A stretch of DNA of 64,000 nucleotides, from NCBI RefSeq assembly GCF_018449635.1, contig NZ_JAAVUV010000003.1, positions 186,001-250,000 on the forward strand, given 5' to 3'. Source of the DNA: Caballeronia sp. dw_276. GTDB taxonomy: Bacteria > Pseudomonadota > Gammaproteobacteria > Burkholderiales > Burkholderiaceae. Positions within the stretch are counted from its first letter, which is position 1. Each line of letters opens with the position of its first letter. Made by a program: the position numbers and the translations under genes. The notes beneath the pieces are model-generated. The model had not been told where the DNA came from. It was given only the letters and a program-made list of their open reading frames with translations, and searched no databases. Below are positions 18,052 to 27,265 of this stretch, piece after piece.

Positions 18052-19545
18052 TCACGCGTCCAGATGCAATTCCTGGATCTTGCGTGTGATCGTGTTGCGG
18101 CCAATACCCAGGCGCTCAGCCGCTTCCACTTTTCGGCCGCGCGTGAAGTCGAGCGCCTCGCGAATCACGGCCGCTTCGAAGCGTCGCGCGAGTTCATCCA
18201 TGACGTCGGCGGTATTCTCGCGCAACAGACGCGCGACCTCGGTACGCAAGCCGTTTTCCCAGATGCTTGCAGGAATTCCGGCAGGCGGCGCACCAAGTGC
18301 CGCCGGCACGCCGTTCGAGAGACCTGCACTCGATGCAGTACCCTCCACCGCCGACGCCGTCAGCGCGGTACTCTCGCCGGCATATTCCTGAGTCGGCGTG
18401 AGGTCGGGCGGCAAATCCTTGCGCTCGATAGTCTGCGCAGGCGCCATCACCGTCAGCCAGTTGCAGAGGTTTTCAAGCTGCCGGACGTTACCCGGAAACG
18501 GCAACGATGCAAGAAACGTGAGCGCATCTTCAGACACACGCTTTGGCTCTACGCCCAGATCGCGCGCGCTCTTTTGCAGGAAGTGGCGCGTGAGCAGCGG
18601 AATGTCTTCGCTGCGTTCGCGCAACGCGGGCAGCCTCAAGCGGATCACGTTCAGCCGGTGATACAAGTCCTCTCGGAACAAGCCTTGGCGTACGCGCGAC
18701 TCAAGGTTTTGATGCGTCGCTGCGATTACACGGACATTCGCCTTCAACGGGTTGTGCCCGCCAACTCGATAAAACTGTCCATCCGACAATACGCGCAACA
18801 GTCGCGTTTGAAGATCGAACGGCATGTCGCCGATTTCGTCGAGAAACAGCGTGCCGTTTTCAGCTTGCTCGAAACGCCCCTGCCGCATGGCCTGGGCGCC
18901 CGTGAACGCGCCGCGTTCGTGACCGAACAACTCGGACTCGAGCAGGTCCTTCGGAATCGCCGCGGTGTTCAGCGCGATGAAGGGCCCGTTCGCGCGCGGG
19001 CTATGGCGGTGCAGCGCGCGGGCGACAAGCTCTTTTCCGGTGCCTGATTCGCCCGTGATGAGCACCGTTGCGGCGGAATGTGAAAGACGGCCGATCGCGC
19101 GAAACATGTCCTGCATCGCCGGCGCCTGGCCGAGCATCTCCGGCGTTTCGGTAACGCTGTTGTCGTAGGCCGCTTCGCCTCGCATGCTTTCATCGACGGC
19201 GCGGCGAATCAGTTCGACCGCCTTGTCCACGTCGAACGGCTTCGCAAGGTACTCGAACGCGCCGCCCTGGAATGCGGCGACGGCGCTGTCGAGATCGGAG
19301 AACGCCGTCATGATGATGACTGGCAGGCCGGGCAACTTGTCCCGCACGGTTTGCAGCAATTCGAGGCCCGAGCCACCCGGCATGCGGATGTCGGACACGA
19401 GCACTTGCGGGCTTTCCTGTTCGAGCGCGGCGAGCGCGTCGCGGACGCCGGAAAAACTGCGCGTCGCGAAGTTCTCTCTTGCGAGGGCTTTCTCAAGCAC
19501 CCAGCGGATGGATTGGTCGTCGTCTACTATCCAGATCGGCTTCAT
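18052..19545 (-). CDS. ntrC: Nitrogen regulation response regulator NR(I), NtrC
   Basis: A 497-residue sigma-54 activator that switches on nitrogen-limitation genes. The receiver domain has DDD at residues 8-10 and phosphoacceptor Asp52 in [11 protein letters not shown]. The AAA+ domain carries GESGTGKE (Walker A), GAFTGA (the sigma-54 contact loop) and [12 protein letters not shown]. The C-terminal Fis-type helix-turn-helix is [21 protein letters not shown]. It is transcribed with ntrB, 135 bases upstream, and converges on xthA with a GC-rich hairpin (18022-18047, no T run) in the 33-base gap. Candidate NtrC sites upstream of glnA lie in this same window. Confidence 0.97.
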   Translation of the reverse strand: MKPIWIVDDDQSIRWVLEKALARENFATRSFSGVRDALAALEQESPQVLVSDIRMPGGSGLELLQTVRDKLPGLPVIIMTAFSDLDSAVAAFQGGAFEYLAKPFDVDKAVELIRRAVDESMRGEAAYDNSVTETPEMLGQAPAMQDMFRAIGRLSHSAATVLITGESGTGKELVARALHRHSPRANGPFIALNTAAIPKDLLESELFGHERGAFTGAQAMRQGRFEQAENGTLFLDEIGDMPFDLQTRLLRVLSDGQFYRVGGHNPLKANVRVIAATHQNLESRVRQGLFREDLYHRLNVIRLRLPALRERSEDIPLLTRHFLQKSARDLGVEPKRVSEDALTFLASLPFPGNVRQLENLCNWLTVMAPAQTIERKDLPPDLTPTQEYAGESTALTASAVEGTASSAGLSNGVPAALGAPPAGIPASIWENGLRTEVARLLRENTADVMDELARRFEAAVIREALDFTRGRKVEAAERLGIGRNTITRKIQELHLDA

Positions 19546-19680
19546 ATAGTTCGGCGAGATGTCTTCGTGTGGTTCGGTTTAAGCCCGTCGAAACGGTCAG
19601 GCGCATGAGCGCTTTTCAAAATATCGATGAACCCTCGTGATTGATCGTCAAATGACTTCGCGATTGCCCGGCGAGGCCGC

Positions 19681-20826
19681 TCATCCTTCGAACGGCAACA
19701 GGATCGTGAACTCGGTGCAGCCCGGCTTGCTCTCCACCTCGATCAAGCCGTCGTGTTGCTGCACGAAAGTCTGCGCGAGCGTGAGGCCAAGTCCGCTGCC
19801 GTCCTCTCGGCCCGATACGAGCGGATAAAAAATCCGGTCACGTATCTCTTCAGGAATGCCTGGACCGTTGTCAGTGATATGCAAGTCCAATGCCAGTTTG
19901 TGTAAGCGTTTGCCAATCGTCACTTTGCGCGCGATGCGCGTGCGCAACTCGATGCGCGCATCGCCTTGCGAAATCCGTTCTCGCAACGCTTCCGCCGCGT
20001 TGCGAACAATGTTGAGCAACGCCTGGATCAGTTGCTCTTTGTCGCCGCGCAGGTCGGGCACGCTCACGTCGTAATCGCGATCGAGCGTGAGGCCGCGCGG
20101 AAACTCCGCGAGAATCACCGCGCGCACGCGCTCGCAGACTTCGTGAATGTTCACATCACCCACAATATGCGGATGCCGATGCGGCTCAAGCAAACGGTCG
20201 ACAAGCGTCTGCAGCCGGTCCGACTCCTTGATGATTACTTGCGTGTATTCGCGCAGCTCATCGCGTTCCCGTGCACCCAGCTCGAACTCGAGCAGTTGCG
20301 CGGCGCCTCGAATACCGCCGAGCGGATTCTTGATTTCGTGCGCGAGATTGCGGATCAGTTGCTTGTTGACCGCGGTGAGATCGTGAATCCGTTCTTCGCG
20401 GTCGGTCTTCAGATGCCGCTCGTTCTCGAAGAGTTCGAGCAGCACATAATTAGGTGCGACTTCCAGATAAGCGACGATCGCATGCACGTGCAGCGCCTCG
20501 CGGCCGGGACGTTCGAGTACGGCGTCGAGATGAGTTGCGTTGAACCTGTGATCGGCGATAGACGCAATGGTCGTCACCAACTCGTCGGCGTTGGCAAACA
20601 ATTCGGGCCATGCGGTTTGAGCCAGTTGCTTGCGCGAACGTTCGAGCATGGCTTCGGCCGACGGATTCGCGAAAGCAATTTTCAGCGTCGACTTGTCCAG
20701 CACAAGCACGACCGTGGGCAACGCTTCCATGCCCGGCAGCAAGTTGGTGGCAACGAGCGTGGCGTCGTCGGACAGCGAATTGTCGGGAAGACTCTTTCTC
20801 GCCTTGATGAGATTCTTGAGAACCAT
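19681..20826 (-). CDS. ntrB: Nitrogen regulation histidine kinase NR(II), NtrB
   Basis: A 381-residue cytoplasmic PAS-containing kinase/phosphatase that phosphorylates NtrC under nitrogen limitation and is controlled by PII. It has a PAS domain (residues ~35-140), the H-box NLAHEIKNPLGGIRGAAQLL near residue 165, the N-box LNIVRNAAEAL, and ITDNGPGIPEE and GREDGSGLGLTLAQTFV in the ATP-binding domain. No membrane segment is present, as expected. The ATG at 20826 lacks a clear ribosome site but gives the normal NtrB N-terminus. The order glnA-ntrB-ntrC is the classical one; a terminator separates it from glnA, so ntrBC may be expressed partly by read-through. Confidence 0.95.
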   Translation of the reverse strand: MVLKNLIKARKSLPDNSLSDDATLVATNLLPGMEALPTVVLVLDKSTLKIAFANPSAEAMLERSRKQLAQTAWPELFANADELVTTIASIADHRFNATHLDAVLERPGREALHVHAIVAYLEVAPNYVLLELFENERHLKTDREERIHDLTAVNKQLIRNLAHEIKNPLGGIRGAAQLLEFELGARERDELREYTQVIIKESDRLQTLVDRLLEPHRHPHIVGDVNIHEVCERVRAVILAEFPRGLTLDRDYDVSVPDLRGDKEQLIQALLNIVRNAAEALRERISQGDARIELRTRIARKVTIGKRLHKLALDLHITDNGPGIPEEIRDRIFYPLVSGREDGSGLGLTLAQTFVQQHDGLIEVESKPGCTEFTILLPFEG

Positions 20827-20876
20827 CGTGCAGTGAGACCCGGTCTTGAAACTGGTGAGACGAAGATCCGGCGATC

Positions 20877-20905
20877 AAAAAAAGGGACGGCACGCCGTCC
20901 CTTTT
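20877..20905 (-). terminator. Intrinsic terminator between glnA and ntrB
   Basis: AAAAGGGACGGC (20880-20891) pairs with GCCGTCCCTTTT (20894-20905). On the minus strand a run of seven T follows (complement of 20877-20883). It lies 90 bases after the glnA stop and would attenuate read-through into ntrBC. Confidence 0.85.
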
Positions 20906-20994
20906 CCGTTCACCTGACACTTCTGCTTCGCATCGAGCGGCGCGCTTCTCCGGAGACCGGAATCCCGGCGACCGAAGAAGCGCGCGCCATCCGC

Positions 20995-22410
20995 TTACAG
21001 CGAGTAGTACATCTCGAATTCGATCGGATGCACAGCCTGGCGATAGCGCTGCAGTTCGGTCGTCTTCAGTTCGATATACGCATCGAGCATCGAATCCGTG
21101 AACACACCGCCCACCGTCAGGAACTCACGGTCGGCGTCGAGTGCGTCGAGCGCCTGATCCAGGCCGGCACACACGGTCGGGATCTTTGCATCTTCTTCCG
21201 GCGGCAAGTCGTACAGATTCTTGTCCGCAGCTTCGCCCGGATGGATCTTGTTCTGCACGCCGTCGAGACCGGCCATCATCAGCGCCGAGAAGCACAGGTA
21301 CGGGTTCGCCATCGGATCCGGGAAACGCGTTTCGATACGGCGACCCTTCGGGTTCGACACGTGCGGAATGCGGATCGAAGCCGAACGGTTCTTGGCCGAG
21401 TAAGCCAGCTTCACCGGTGCTTCGAAGTGCGGCACGAGACGCTTGTACGAGTTCGTCGACGGGTTCGTGATTGCGTTCAGCGCACGAGCGTGCTTGATGA
21501 TCCCGCCGATGTAGAACAGCGCGAATTCCGACAGGCCTGCATAACCGTCGCCGGCGAACAGGTTCTTGCCGTCCTTCCAGATCGACTGGTGAACGTGCAT
21601 GCCCGAACCGTTGTCGCCAACGATCGGCTTCGGCATGAACGTCGCCGTCTTGCCGTACGTGTGCGCCACGTTCTGAACGATGTACTTCAGCTGTTGCGTC
21701 CAGTCAGCGCGCTGAACGAGCGTCGAGAACTTCGTGCCGATTTCGTTCTGGCCTTGACCCGCCACTTCGTGGTGATGTACTTCGACCGGAATGCCGATTT
21801 GCTCGAGCAACAGGCACATTTCCGAACGGATGTCCTGGAACGTGTCGACCGGAGCAACCGGGAAATAGCCGCCCTTCGTGCCCGGACGGTGACCGGTGTT
21901 GCCGCCTTCGAATTCCATCGACGACGACCACGGTGCTTCTTCCGAACCCACCTTGACGAAGCAACCCGACTGATCCGCGCTCCAGCGCACCGAGTCGAAA
22001 ATGAAGAATTCCGGCTCCGGACCGAAGAACGCTGCGTCGCCCAGACCCGAGCTCTTCAGGTAGGCTTCAGCGCGTTTTGCCAGCGAACGCGGGTCGCGCT
22101 CATAGCCTTTGCCATCCGACGGTTCCACGACGTCGCACGACATCACGAGCGTCGACTCTTCATAGAACGGGTCGATAAACGCGGTGTCCGCATCCGGGAT
22201 CAGCAGCATGTCCGACGCTTCAATGCCCTTCCATCCGGCGATAGACGAACCGTCGAAAGCGTGGCCGCTTTCAAATTTGTCTTCGTCGAATGCCGAGACC
22301 GGCACCGAAACGTGTTGCTCTTTACCGCGCGTGTCGGTGAAACGGAAGTCGACAAACTTGACGTCCTCGTCCTTGACGAGTTGCATGACGTCGGCCACGG
22401 ATTTGCTCAT
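20995..22410 (-). CDS. glnA: Glutamine synthetase, type I
   Basis: A 471-residue dodecameric enzyme that makes glutamine from glutamate, ammonia and ATP, the main route of ammonia assimilation. Conserved blocks include [13 protein letters not shown], the latch [34 protein letters not shown] with metal ligands, the ATP region [10 protein letters not shown], and NRSASIRIP. The adenylylation tyrosine is in NLYDLPPEE near residue 398, so activity should be controlled by GlnE. The ATG at 22410 is preceded by CAGGAGATAGGTA. A sigma-54 promoter and two NtrC-like sites upstream point to control by the adjacent NtrBC. Confidence 0.98.
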   Translation of the reverse strand: MSKSVADVMQLVKDEDVKFVDFRFTDTRGKEQHVSVPVSAFDEDKFESGHAFDGSSIAGWKGIEASDMLLIPDADTAFIDPFYEESTLVMSCDVVEPSDGKGYERDPRSLAKRAEAYLKSSGLGDAAFFGPEPEFFIFDSVRWSADQSGCFVKVGSEEAPWSSSMEFEGGNTGHRPGTKGGYFPVAPVDTFQDIRSEMCLLLEQIGIPVEVHHHEVAGQGQNEIGTKFSTLVQRADWTQQLKYIVQNVAHTYGKTATFMPKPIVGDNGSGMHVHQSIWKDGKNLFAGDGYAGLSEFALFYIGGIIKHARALNAITNPSTNSYKRLVPHFEAPVKLAYSAKNRSASIRIPHVSNPKGRRIETRFPDPMANPYLCFSALMMAGLDGVQNKIHPGEAADKNLYDLPPEEDAKIPTVCAGLDQALDALDADREFLTVGGVFTDSMLDAYIELKTTELQRYRQAVHPIEFEMYYSL

Positions 22411-22488
22411 TACCTATCTCCTGATTAACAAAATCGACGAACACTTATTCGCCGCCTAACCGATTCAAAACCATCGGCATAGTCAAAA

Positions 22489-22503
22489 GCAGCTTCCATG
22501 CCA
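22489..22503 (-). promoter_or_regulatory. Sigma-54 promoter of glnA
   Basis: The minus strand reads TGGCATGGAAGCTGC, matching TGGCAC-N5-TTGC with the essential GG and GC exactly 10 bases apart. Transcription would start near 22477, giving a leader of about 67 bases before glnA. The adjacent NtrC sites support the call. Confidence 0.7.
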
Positions 22504-22506
22504 AGT

Positions 22507-22521
22507 GCACCAATATTGCGC
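22507..22521 (-). promoter_or_regulatory. NtrC-like binding site 1, next to the glnA -24 element
   Basis: GCAC-N7-GCGC, matching the NtrC palindrome GCAC-N7-GTGC with one mismatch. It lies 4 bases upstream of the -24 element, an unusual position for an activator, and may be a weak or governing site. Confidence 0.5.
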
Positions 22522-22601
22522 TAAGCGATTGAAGCTGCGCGCTTTTTCGGGGAAGCACAACAATTCGGAAAGATGTGATTCCACAACTGCAAAATTCTTT
22601 T

Positions 22602-22616
22602 GCACCAATTTTGTGC
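22602..22616 (-). promoter_or_regulatory. NtrC binding site 2, upstream activating site of glnA
   Basis: GCAC-N7-GTGC with perfect half-sites, inside TGCACCAATTTTGTGCTA. Its centre is about 130 bases upstream of the predicted start, the distance range of glnAp2 enhancers. It shares CACCAAT and GCTAA flanks with site 1 and lies 95 bases (about nine helical turns) from it. Confidence 0.7.
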
Positions 22617-22775
22617 TAACCGCCGTTTGGCTCATAACGTTAGCACTGATTCGGGGCGATTCAAACACTACGCACTGTTTTGATGCAGCGTTATGACCTA
22701 TCGCACCTGGCACATTGACGCCCCACCGGCACGCTAGAATGCCTGATTAAAATGTCCGATTGGAGACCTTCGTTC

Positions 22776-23240
22776 ATGAGCACGCTCGAACAGTTATATG
22801 CCCAAGGCACCGGCCGCGCCGTGGAGAACCAGCTTTCCTACGCCGGCGCTGTTCTTCCGGCTGAAGCCTTCGAACTACTGCAACTCGATCCTTCCGTGCG
22901 TCTTGTCGACGTTCGTACGCGCGCCGAACTCGACTGGGTCGGACGGCCTGCCATCGATACCGCCCAGTACTCGCATGTTGAGTGGATTCAGTACCCGGGC
23001 TCGGTGCCGAACACGGCCTTCATTCAGCAATTAAGCGAGCTTGCCGCGCCCGATACGCCGATCCTGTTTCTTTGCCGAAGTGCCGCACGCTCGAAACTGG
23101 CGGCGGTAGCAGCACAGAATGCGGGATTCACCAAAGCCTTCGACCTGCTTGAGGGTTTTGAGGGCGACAAAGACGCGCATGGCCACCGCAAGACCGTTTC
23201 AGGATGGTGCTTTCGCGGCTTGCCGTGGCTCGGCGCATGA
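22776..23240 (+). CDS. Rhodanese-like domain protein
   Basis: A 154-residue single-domain rhodanese (sulfurtransferase fold). The domain holds the CH2A-like region VRLVDVRTRAELDWVGRPAID and the active-site loop LFLCRSAARSK with the catalytic cysteine, ending with the FDLLEGFEGD segment. Such proteins carry sulfane sulfur as a persulfide; the physiological donor and acceptor are unknown. The ATG at 22776 follows TGGAGA and matches family N-termini; an ATG 24 bases earlier is possible. TAGAAT at 22735-22740 could be its -10 box. It is divergent from glnA and converges on the CinA-like gene. Confidence 0.88.
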   Translation: MSTLEQLYAQGTGRAVENQLSYAGAVLPAEAFELLQLDPSVRLVDVRTRAELDWVGRPAIDTAQYSHVEWIQYPGSVPNTAFIQQLSELAAPDTPILFLCRSAARSKLAAVAAQNAGFTKAFDLLEGFEGDKDAHGHRKTVSGWCFRGLPWLGA

Positions 23241-23267
23241 ACATGACAGCCGGACACTCCGCAAGGC

Positions 23268-24080
23268 TTATTGCGCTGCGCCCGGCTCAACTTCCACAAT
23301 CTCGCCGCCCAGCGCGGCGACACCTTCGCGCAGCCGTTCAAACGCCGCATTGGCCACCTCCGGCTCACCCTTGACGCCGAGATCAATATGGGCGCGCCCA
23401 AACACTTCGCCACGGGCTGTATCGCCAACGCTTGGCAAGCTGAAAACCCGCACGCCTGCAAAATCCCGTTCGATGGATTCCATGAGCGGCGTGATGCGCG
23501 ACTCCGGCAAACCAAAAACGAATAACGATCGCTCCACATAGGGCGTCGCGTGATGCAGCTCGGCGTATTTGTTGTCGAGCACCCACTCGATCATGGGCCA
23601 CGCCATGACCGGAAATCCGGGCACGAAATGGATGTCTCCGACCGAAAACCCTGGAATACGGTTGTAGCTGTTTGGGATGATGCTCGCGCCCTGCGGAAAC
23701 GTTCCCATGTTCAGCCGATGCAGATTGTCCGGCGCATTCAGGTCTGCAGGTTTGTCGCCTGCCGTTTCCCGGATGCGCGCACGGATCAGCTCAGCCGCTT
23801 CCGGATGCAATTCCAGCGGGACACCTAATGCCGCAGCCGCACATTGACGCGTGTGATCGTCGGGTGTGGCGCCAATGCCGCCGGTAGAAAACACAACGTC
23901 GCCCGAAGTAAATGCCCGCTTGAGCGTGGCCGTGATGCGCTCGCGGTCATCGCCGATATATTCCGCCCAGTCCAGCGATAGCCCGCGCGCAGACAACAAT
24001 TCGATAACTTTTGGCAGATGCTTGTCGGTCCTTCGACCGGACAAGATTTCGTCGCCAATGATGATCACGCCAAAGCCCAT
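23268..24080 (-). CDS. CinA N-terminal (molybdopterin-binding fold) domain protein
   Basis: A 270-residue protein matching the COG1058 N-terminal domain of CinA, a MoaB/Mog fold that in some CinA proteins hydrolyses ADP-ribose. Visible motifs are IIGDEILSGRRTDKH at the N-terminus, STGGIGATPDDHTR near residue 65, and FVPGFPVMAWPM. The nicotinamide-nucleotide amidase domain of full-length CinA (about 400 residues) is absent, so this is the stand-alone short form. The ATG at 24080 is preceded by GGGAGC. It is followed closely by, and may be cotranscribed with, the EI24 gene, 18 bases upstream. Confidence 0.85.
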   Translation of the reverse strand: MGFGVIIIGDEILSGRRTDKHLPKVIELLSARGLSLDWAEYIGDDRERITATLKRAFTSGDVVFSTGGIGATPDDHTRQCAAAALGVPLELHPEAAELIRARIRETAGDKPADLNAPDNLHRLNMGTFPQGASIIPNSYNRIPGFSVGDIHFVPGFPVMAWPMIEWVLDNKYAELHHATPYVERSLFVFGLPESRITPLMESIERDFAGVRVFSLPSVGDTARGEVFGRAHIDLGVKGEPEVANAAFERLREGVAALGGEIVEVEPGAAQ

Positions 24081-24098
24081 GAATGCTCCCAGTAGAAA

Positions 24099-24956
24099 TT
24101 AGCCCGAAATCCGCAGTTCAGTCGATGCGACCGGACCGCTCAGTGGTGGCGCTGAATTCGCGGTCTCGATCCGCAGGCGCTCCAGCGCATGCAAACAATA
24201 ATGCGCAAACCAAAGCGCCGAGAAAACAAGAATGAACGCATAAATCCAGATCGTCGCCGCAGCGACGACAGGAAACAACGGCAGCAGCCACACTGACCAT
24301 GCCCACAGCATGGTCGGCAGCGACCCGAGCAATCCGCTGACCACACCAATGCCGAACAACGGCCAACGCGCGCGACGCACGATCGTGCGTCGCTCTTCAG
24401 CGCTTGCATGCAACGCGAGCGCGTCGTAAGTCATCACGCGGTATGTCAACCATCCCCACAGCACCGGCGGGATGATTGCAAAAAACGGCGGAATCAACCA
24501 CAACGGCAACGTAACGACCAACAGCACCAGGCAGACAACGGTGGTGACCACAGAATGCCCGAGACTCCCGTACCACGATCCACCGCGCCGCATCTCAAGC
24601 GATGCGTACTGGCGCCGCGTCAGCAGTTTGATTACGGACGGCATTGATAGCGTCGCGATAAGCAGCAAAATGGTCACGACGATCAACGGAATCGCCATGA
24701 TCACGATAAAAAACGGCGCAATCACCGCATGCAGAGACGAGAATCCGACAGAGTCGAAGATCCGGTACATAGCCGACGTAAGGGCCCAACCATCAAGCCA
24801 GTTACGCGCGGCGCCAGTCAGCGTTTGCCAGAAAAACCAGAGGACACCGCCCCATGCAACTGTCGCCACGGCGAAGGGCATGAACGTCAGCCAAAGCATT
24901 CTGGGATGAAACGCGTTCGCGAGCGCACGCACGAACGAACGCAACAAGTCATTCAT
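24099..24956 (-). CDS. EI24 domain (CysZ-like) integral membrane protein
   Basis: A 285-residue polytopic membrane protein of the EI24/CysZ/YaaF-like family. Four to six hydrophobic segments are clear, including MLWLTFMPFAVATVAWGGVL near residue 20, FFIVIMAIPLIVVTILLLIA near 85, VVCLVLLVVTLPLWLIPPFF near 140, and segments around 205 and 235. CysZ in E. coli imports sulfate, but burkholderial EI24 proteins outside cys operons have no proven substrate, and no sulfate gene is adjacent. The gene lies 18 bases upstream of the CinA-like gene on the same strand. Confidence 0.85.
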   Translation of the reverse strand: MNDLLRSFVRALANAFHPRMLWLTFMPFAVATVAWGGVLWFFWQTLTGAARNWLDGWALTSAMYRIFDSVGFSSLHAVIAPFFIVIMAIPLIVVTILLLIATLSMPSVIKLLTRRQYASLEMRRGGSWYGSLGHSVVTTVVCLVLLVVTLPLWLIPPFFAIIPPVLWGWLTYRVMTYDALALHASAEERRTIVRRARWPLFGIGVVSGLLGSLPTMLWAWSVWLLPLFPVVAAATIWIYAFILVFSALWFAHYCLHALERLRIETANSAPPLSGPVASTELRISG

Positions 24957-25053
24957 GCAAGGATCGTTTGAGAGGTAAAGGAGACAGGATAAACCAGAGA
25001 GCGCATTGCGCGCTGCTCGACCGGATGGCTAACGTCGGTAAGTAAACGCAATT

Positions 25054-25072
25054 CGCCGGCACTAGGCCGGCG
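25054..25072 (-). other. GC-rich hairpin downstream of the sterol-desaturase-family gene
   Basis: CGCCGGC (25054-25060) pairs with GCCGGCG (25066-25072) around ACTAG, about 70 bases beyond the stop at 25143. It lacks a T run and is at most a weak terminator. Confidence 0.35.
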
Positions 25073-25142
25073 AGCAAGGCGGATGCGGTAATGAGGATGT
25101 GCCGAGTCAATACCGAGCGAGAATACCCGTGGCAGTCAGCCG

Positions 25143-26168
25143 TCAAACGGCCGCGGCGTCCGAGTCCGAATCTGGGGCACGCATCCCACGGTGTGCCCTG
25201 ATGCGCTCTCCAATGCGCTTGAACGCGAGCAAGTGCTGTGCGATGAAACCATCGCCATAATCGCGCCCTGACGCCTCCGCGACCGGCAGTTGGTCGCGAA
25301 TGCCGGTCGGCTCAAGCTCGCGGTTCCACGAAACGCTTCGGAAAATCATGTCCCACCAGGGAAACAACACGCCGAAGTTGCAACCGTACGTGGTGCCCTC
25401 ATGACCAAATCCAATTGCGTGGTGACGCCGGTGAAACGTCGGGCTTACGAGCAGACGCTCGCCGAGCCAGCCAAAATGCACGCGGATATTCGCATGCTGA
25501 ACGCTTTGCATCATGTTCGTGATCGCGAGAAGCACTACGAATTGCGACGGCTGCACTCCGATCACCAGGGCGACGGTGGCGAAGTATCCCGCTTGCAAAA
25601 TATTGTCGAGCAAATGGTTGCGGTCGTCGGTCCACAGCGACATTTTTTGCTGACTGTGATGAACCGCGTGTAATTCCCACCAGATACCGATCCGGTGCTC
25701 CATTCGGTGATACCAATAGCCAGCGAAATCGAGTACGAGCAAGTAAATCAAGAACGCGACGATTGGCTGCGAGGTCACACCCGGCCACAGGTTATCGAGC
25801 TGGATATTCGAAATGTTATGCAGCCGCAACCAGCTTTGGAAACTGTCGAAGAACGGCTGGAACGTGAAGAAGAAAAACAGGTTCAGGATGCCCAGCTTGA
25901 CGATCCACGTGTACAGAGCGTCCACTCGAACGCCTTTGCGGTCCTGCCACTTCTCGGCGGGTCGCAAAGCTTCCAGCGGTCGAAGGATGGCGTACATGAC
26001 GAGTACTTCAAGTACACCTATGATCACCCAATACAGTGCGTCATAAGTGTCTTCGTCATAGCCCATCAGGCCGACTTTAAACAGAACTGGCTGTACGACC
26101 TCTATGTACAGCCATGTCTGCATTGTCGAGACGACCGTATCCAGCATGGAAAGGATGGAATGAAACAT
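25143..26168 (-). CDS. Sterol desaturase / fatty acid hydroxylase family membrane protein
   Basis: A 341-residue membrane di-iron oxygenase-type protein. The histidine boxes are visible in order: YWYHRMEH, HAVHHSQQ and FHRRHHAIG with GHEGTTYG next to it. Hydrophobic segments occur near residues 45-65, 85-110 and 140-160, before and between the boxes. The family hydroxylates or desaturates sterols, fatty acyl chains or carotenoids at the cytoplasmic membrane. Bacteria of this group do not make sterols, so a lipid or hopanoid-like substrate is an inference only. The ATG at 26168 has ACGGAG upstream. It lies 86 bases downstream of the beta-propeller gene on the same strand. Confidence 0.88.
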   Translation of the reverse strand: MFHSILSMLDTVVSTMQTWLYIEVVQPVLFKVGLMGYDEDTYDALYWVIIGVLEVLVMYAILRPLEALRPAEKWQDRKGVRVDALYTWIVKLGILNLFFFFTFQPFFDSFQSWLRLHNISNIQLDNLWPGVTSQPIVAFLIYLLVLDFAGYWYHRMEHRIGIWWELHAVHHSQQKMSLWTDDRNHLLDNILQAGYFATVALVIGVQPSQFVVLLAITNMMQSVQHANIRVHFGWLGERLLVSPTFHRRHHAIGFGHEGTTYGCNFGVLFPWWDMIFRSVSWNRELEPTGIRDQLPVAEASGRDYGDGFIAQHLLAFKRIGERIRAHRGMRAPDSDSDAAAV

Positions 26169-26254
26169 GAAACTCCGTAACCGTTACCAGGGCGTCGACA
26201 ACAAGGCACCGCCCGTCAAATCTTCAATTCAACTCTTCAACCCGGCCGTACGCT

Positions 26255-27265
26255 TCAGCCGCCGTTAGGACCGAACACCGGCGCCCGGTTAAAAAAGTAG
26301 ATGCCGTGCGGCGAACGGCCGACCGCAATGGTCTGGATAAGCTTTCGATCTGTAAGATCAATAATTCCGACCTTCTTCGCGAACCTGAACGTAACCCAAA
26401 GATAACGTTTGTCTGCGGAAAGTTCCATATCGTCGGGTCCTGGAAGCAATCCCGTGATATCGCCGACGTTCGTGAGCGAATCCTGGTCGATGATGCTGAT
26501 CGTGCTCGCAACCCGATTCGACACTACAACGTGCTTCCCGTCCGCCAGCGAGCGAAAATTATGTGCGCCGTTGCCCGTCTTGATGGTCTTGACGATCTTC
26601 TGGTTACGCCAGTCCACCACCGCGACGTAGTCCGCACCCGTCATGCCGACCAGCATGTATTTGTCGTTCGGTGTCATCCAGACGCCGGCGGGCACCGGTC
26701 CCACCTTCATCTTCCACTTCACCGTCTGCGTGGCCAGATCGATCGCCGCGATTTCGCCGGATACCTGCAGCGAAATGAACGCCGTCTTGCTGTCGTTCGT
26801 GAACGCGATATGGCTCGGCATGACCGCGAGCGGAATGCGCTTCGCGATCGAGATGTTCTTGCCGTCGTAACGGTAGATGTCCAGCCGATCGAGCCGCAGG
26901 CCCGTGGACACAAACCACTTGTTGTCCGGCGAGAAACCAACTTGATACGGATCCTCGATGTTTTCGACCCAGCGCTGCGGCTTGCCCGTCTTGGGGTCCA
27001 CGAACATCAAGTTGTTCGACACCGAGTTCGCGACGATCAGTGACGAATTGTCGGGTGTCGCCATCAGGTGATGCGGTTCTTTGCCGGTCGGAATCGTGGA
27101 CACGACCTGGCGAGTCGATTCATCGATAAGGCTCAGCGTGGCTTCGCCGGAATTTAGAACAATTACGTTGTTGGCGTAAGCGGACATGCTCAGTGAAAAA
27201 GCAGCAATCAATGCCGCAGTCGCAGCAGTCGCGCGCGAGAAACGTGTACGGGAAGAATTACGCAT
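26255..27265 (-). CDS. Secreted YVTN-family beta-propeller protein
   Basis: A 336-residue periplasmic protein with seven-bladed beta-propeller repeats of the YncE/YVTN type. The chosen ATG at 27265 gives an N-terminus with several Arg residues and a hydrophobic stretch ending in SAYA, a signal peptide; an ATG 51 bases upstream would put an extra 17 residues before it. Blade motifs recur: PHHLMATPDNSSLIVANSVS, PYQVGFSPDNKWFV, PSHIAFTNDSKTAFIS, PAGVWMTPNDKYMLVG, and the last, SPHGIYFF. Related proteins are found with PQQ-dependent alcohol oxidation genes, but no such gene is present here. The role is unknown. TACAAT at 27298-27293 on the minus strand could be its -10 box. Confidence 0.82.
   Translation of the reverse strand: MRNSSRTRFSRATAATAALIAAFSLSMSAYANNVIVLNSGEATLSLIDESTRQVVSTIPTGKEPHHLMATPDNSSLIVANSVSNNLMFVDPKTGKPQRWVENIEDPYQVGFSPDNKWFVSTGLRLDRLDIYRYDGKNISIAKRIPLAVMPSHIAFTNDSKTAFISLQVSGEIAAIDLATQTVKWKMKVGPVPAGVWMTPNDKYMLVGMTGADYVAVVDWRNQKIVKTIKTGNGAHNFRSLADGKHVVVSNRVASTISIIDQDSLTNVGDITGLLPGPDDMELSADKRYLWVTFRFAKKVGIIDLTDRKLIQTIAVGRSPHGIYFFNRAPVFGPNGG

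Noticed and set aside
22708..22722. TGGCAC followed by TTGACG near the rhodanese gene as a sigma-54 or sigma-70 promoter
   Set aside because: The -12 GC is not at the required 10-base distance from GG, and the sigma-70 spacing to TAGAAT is only 14 bases.
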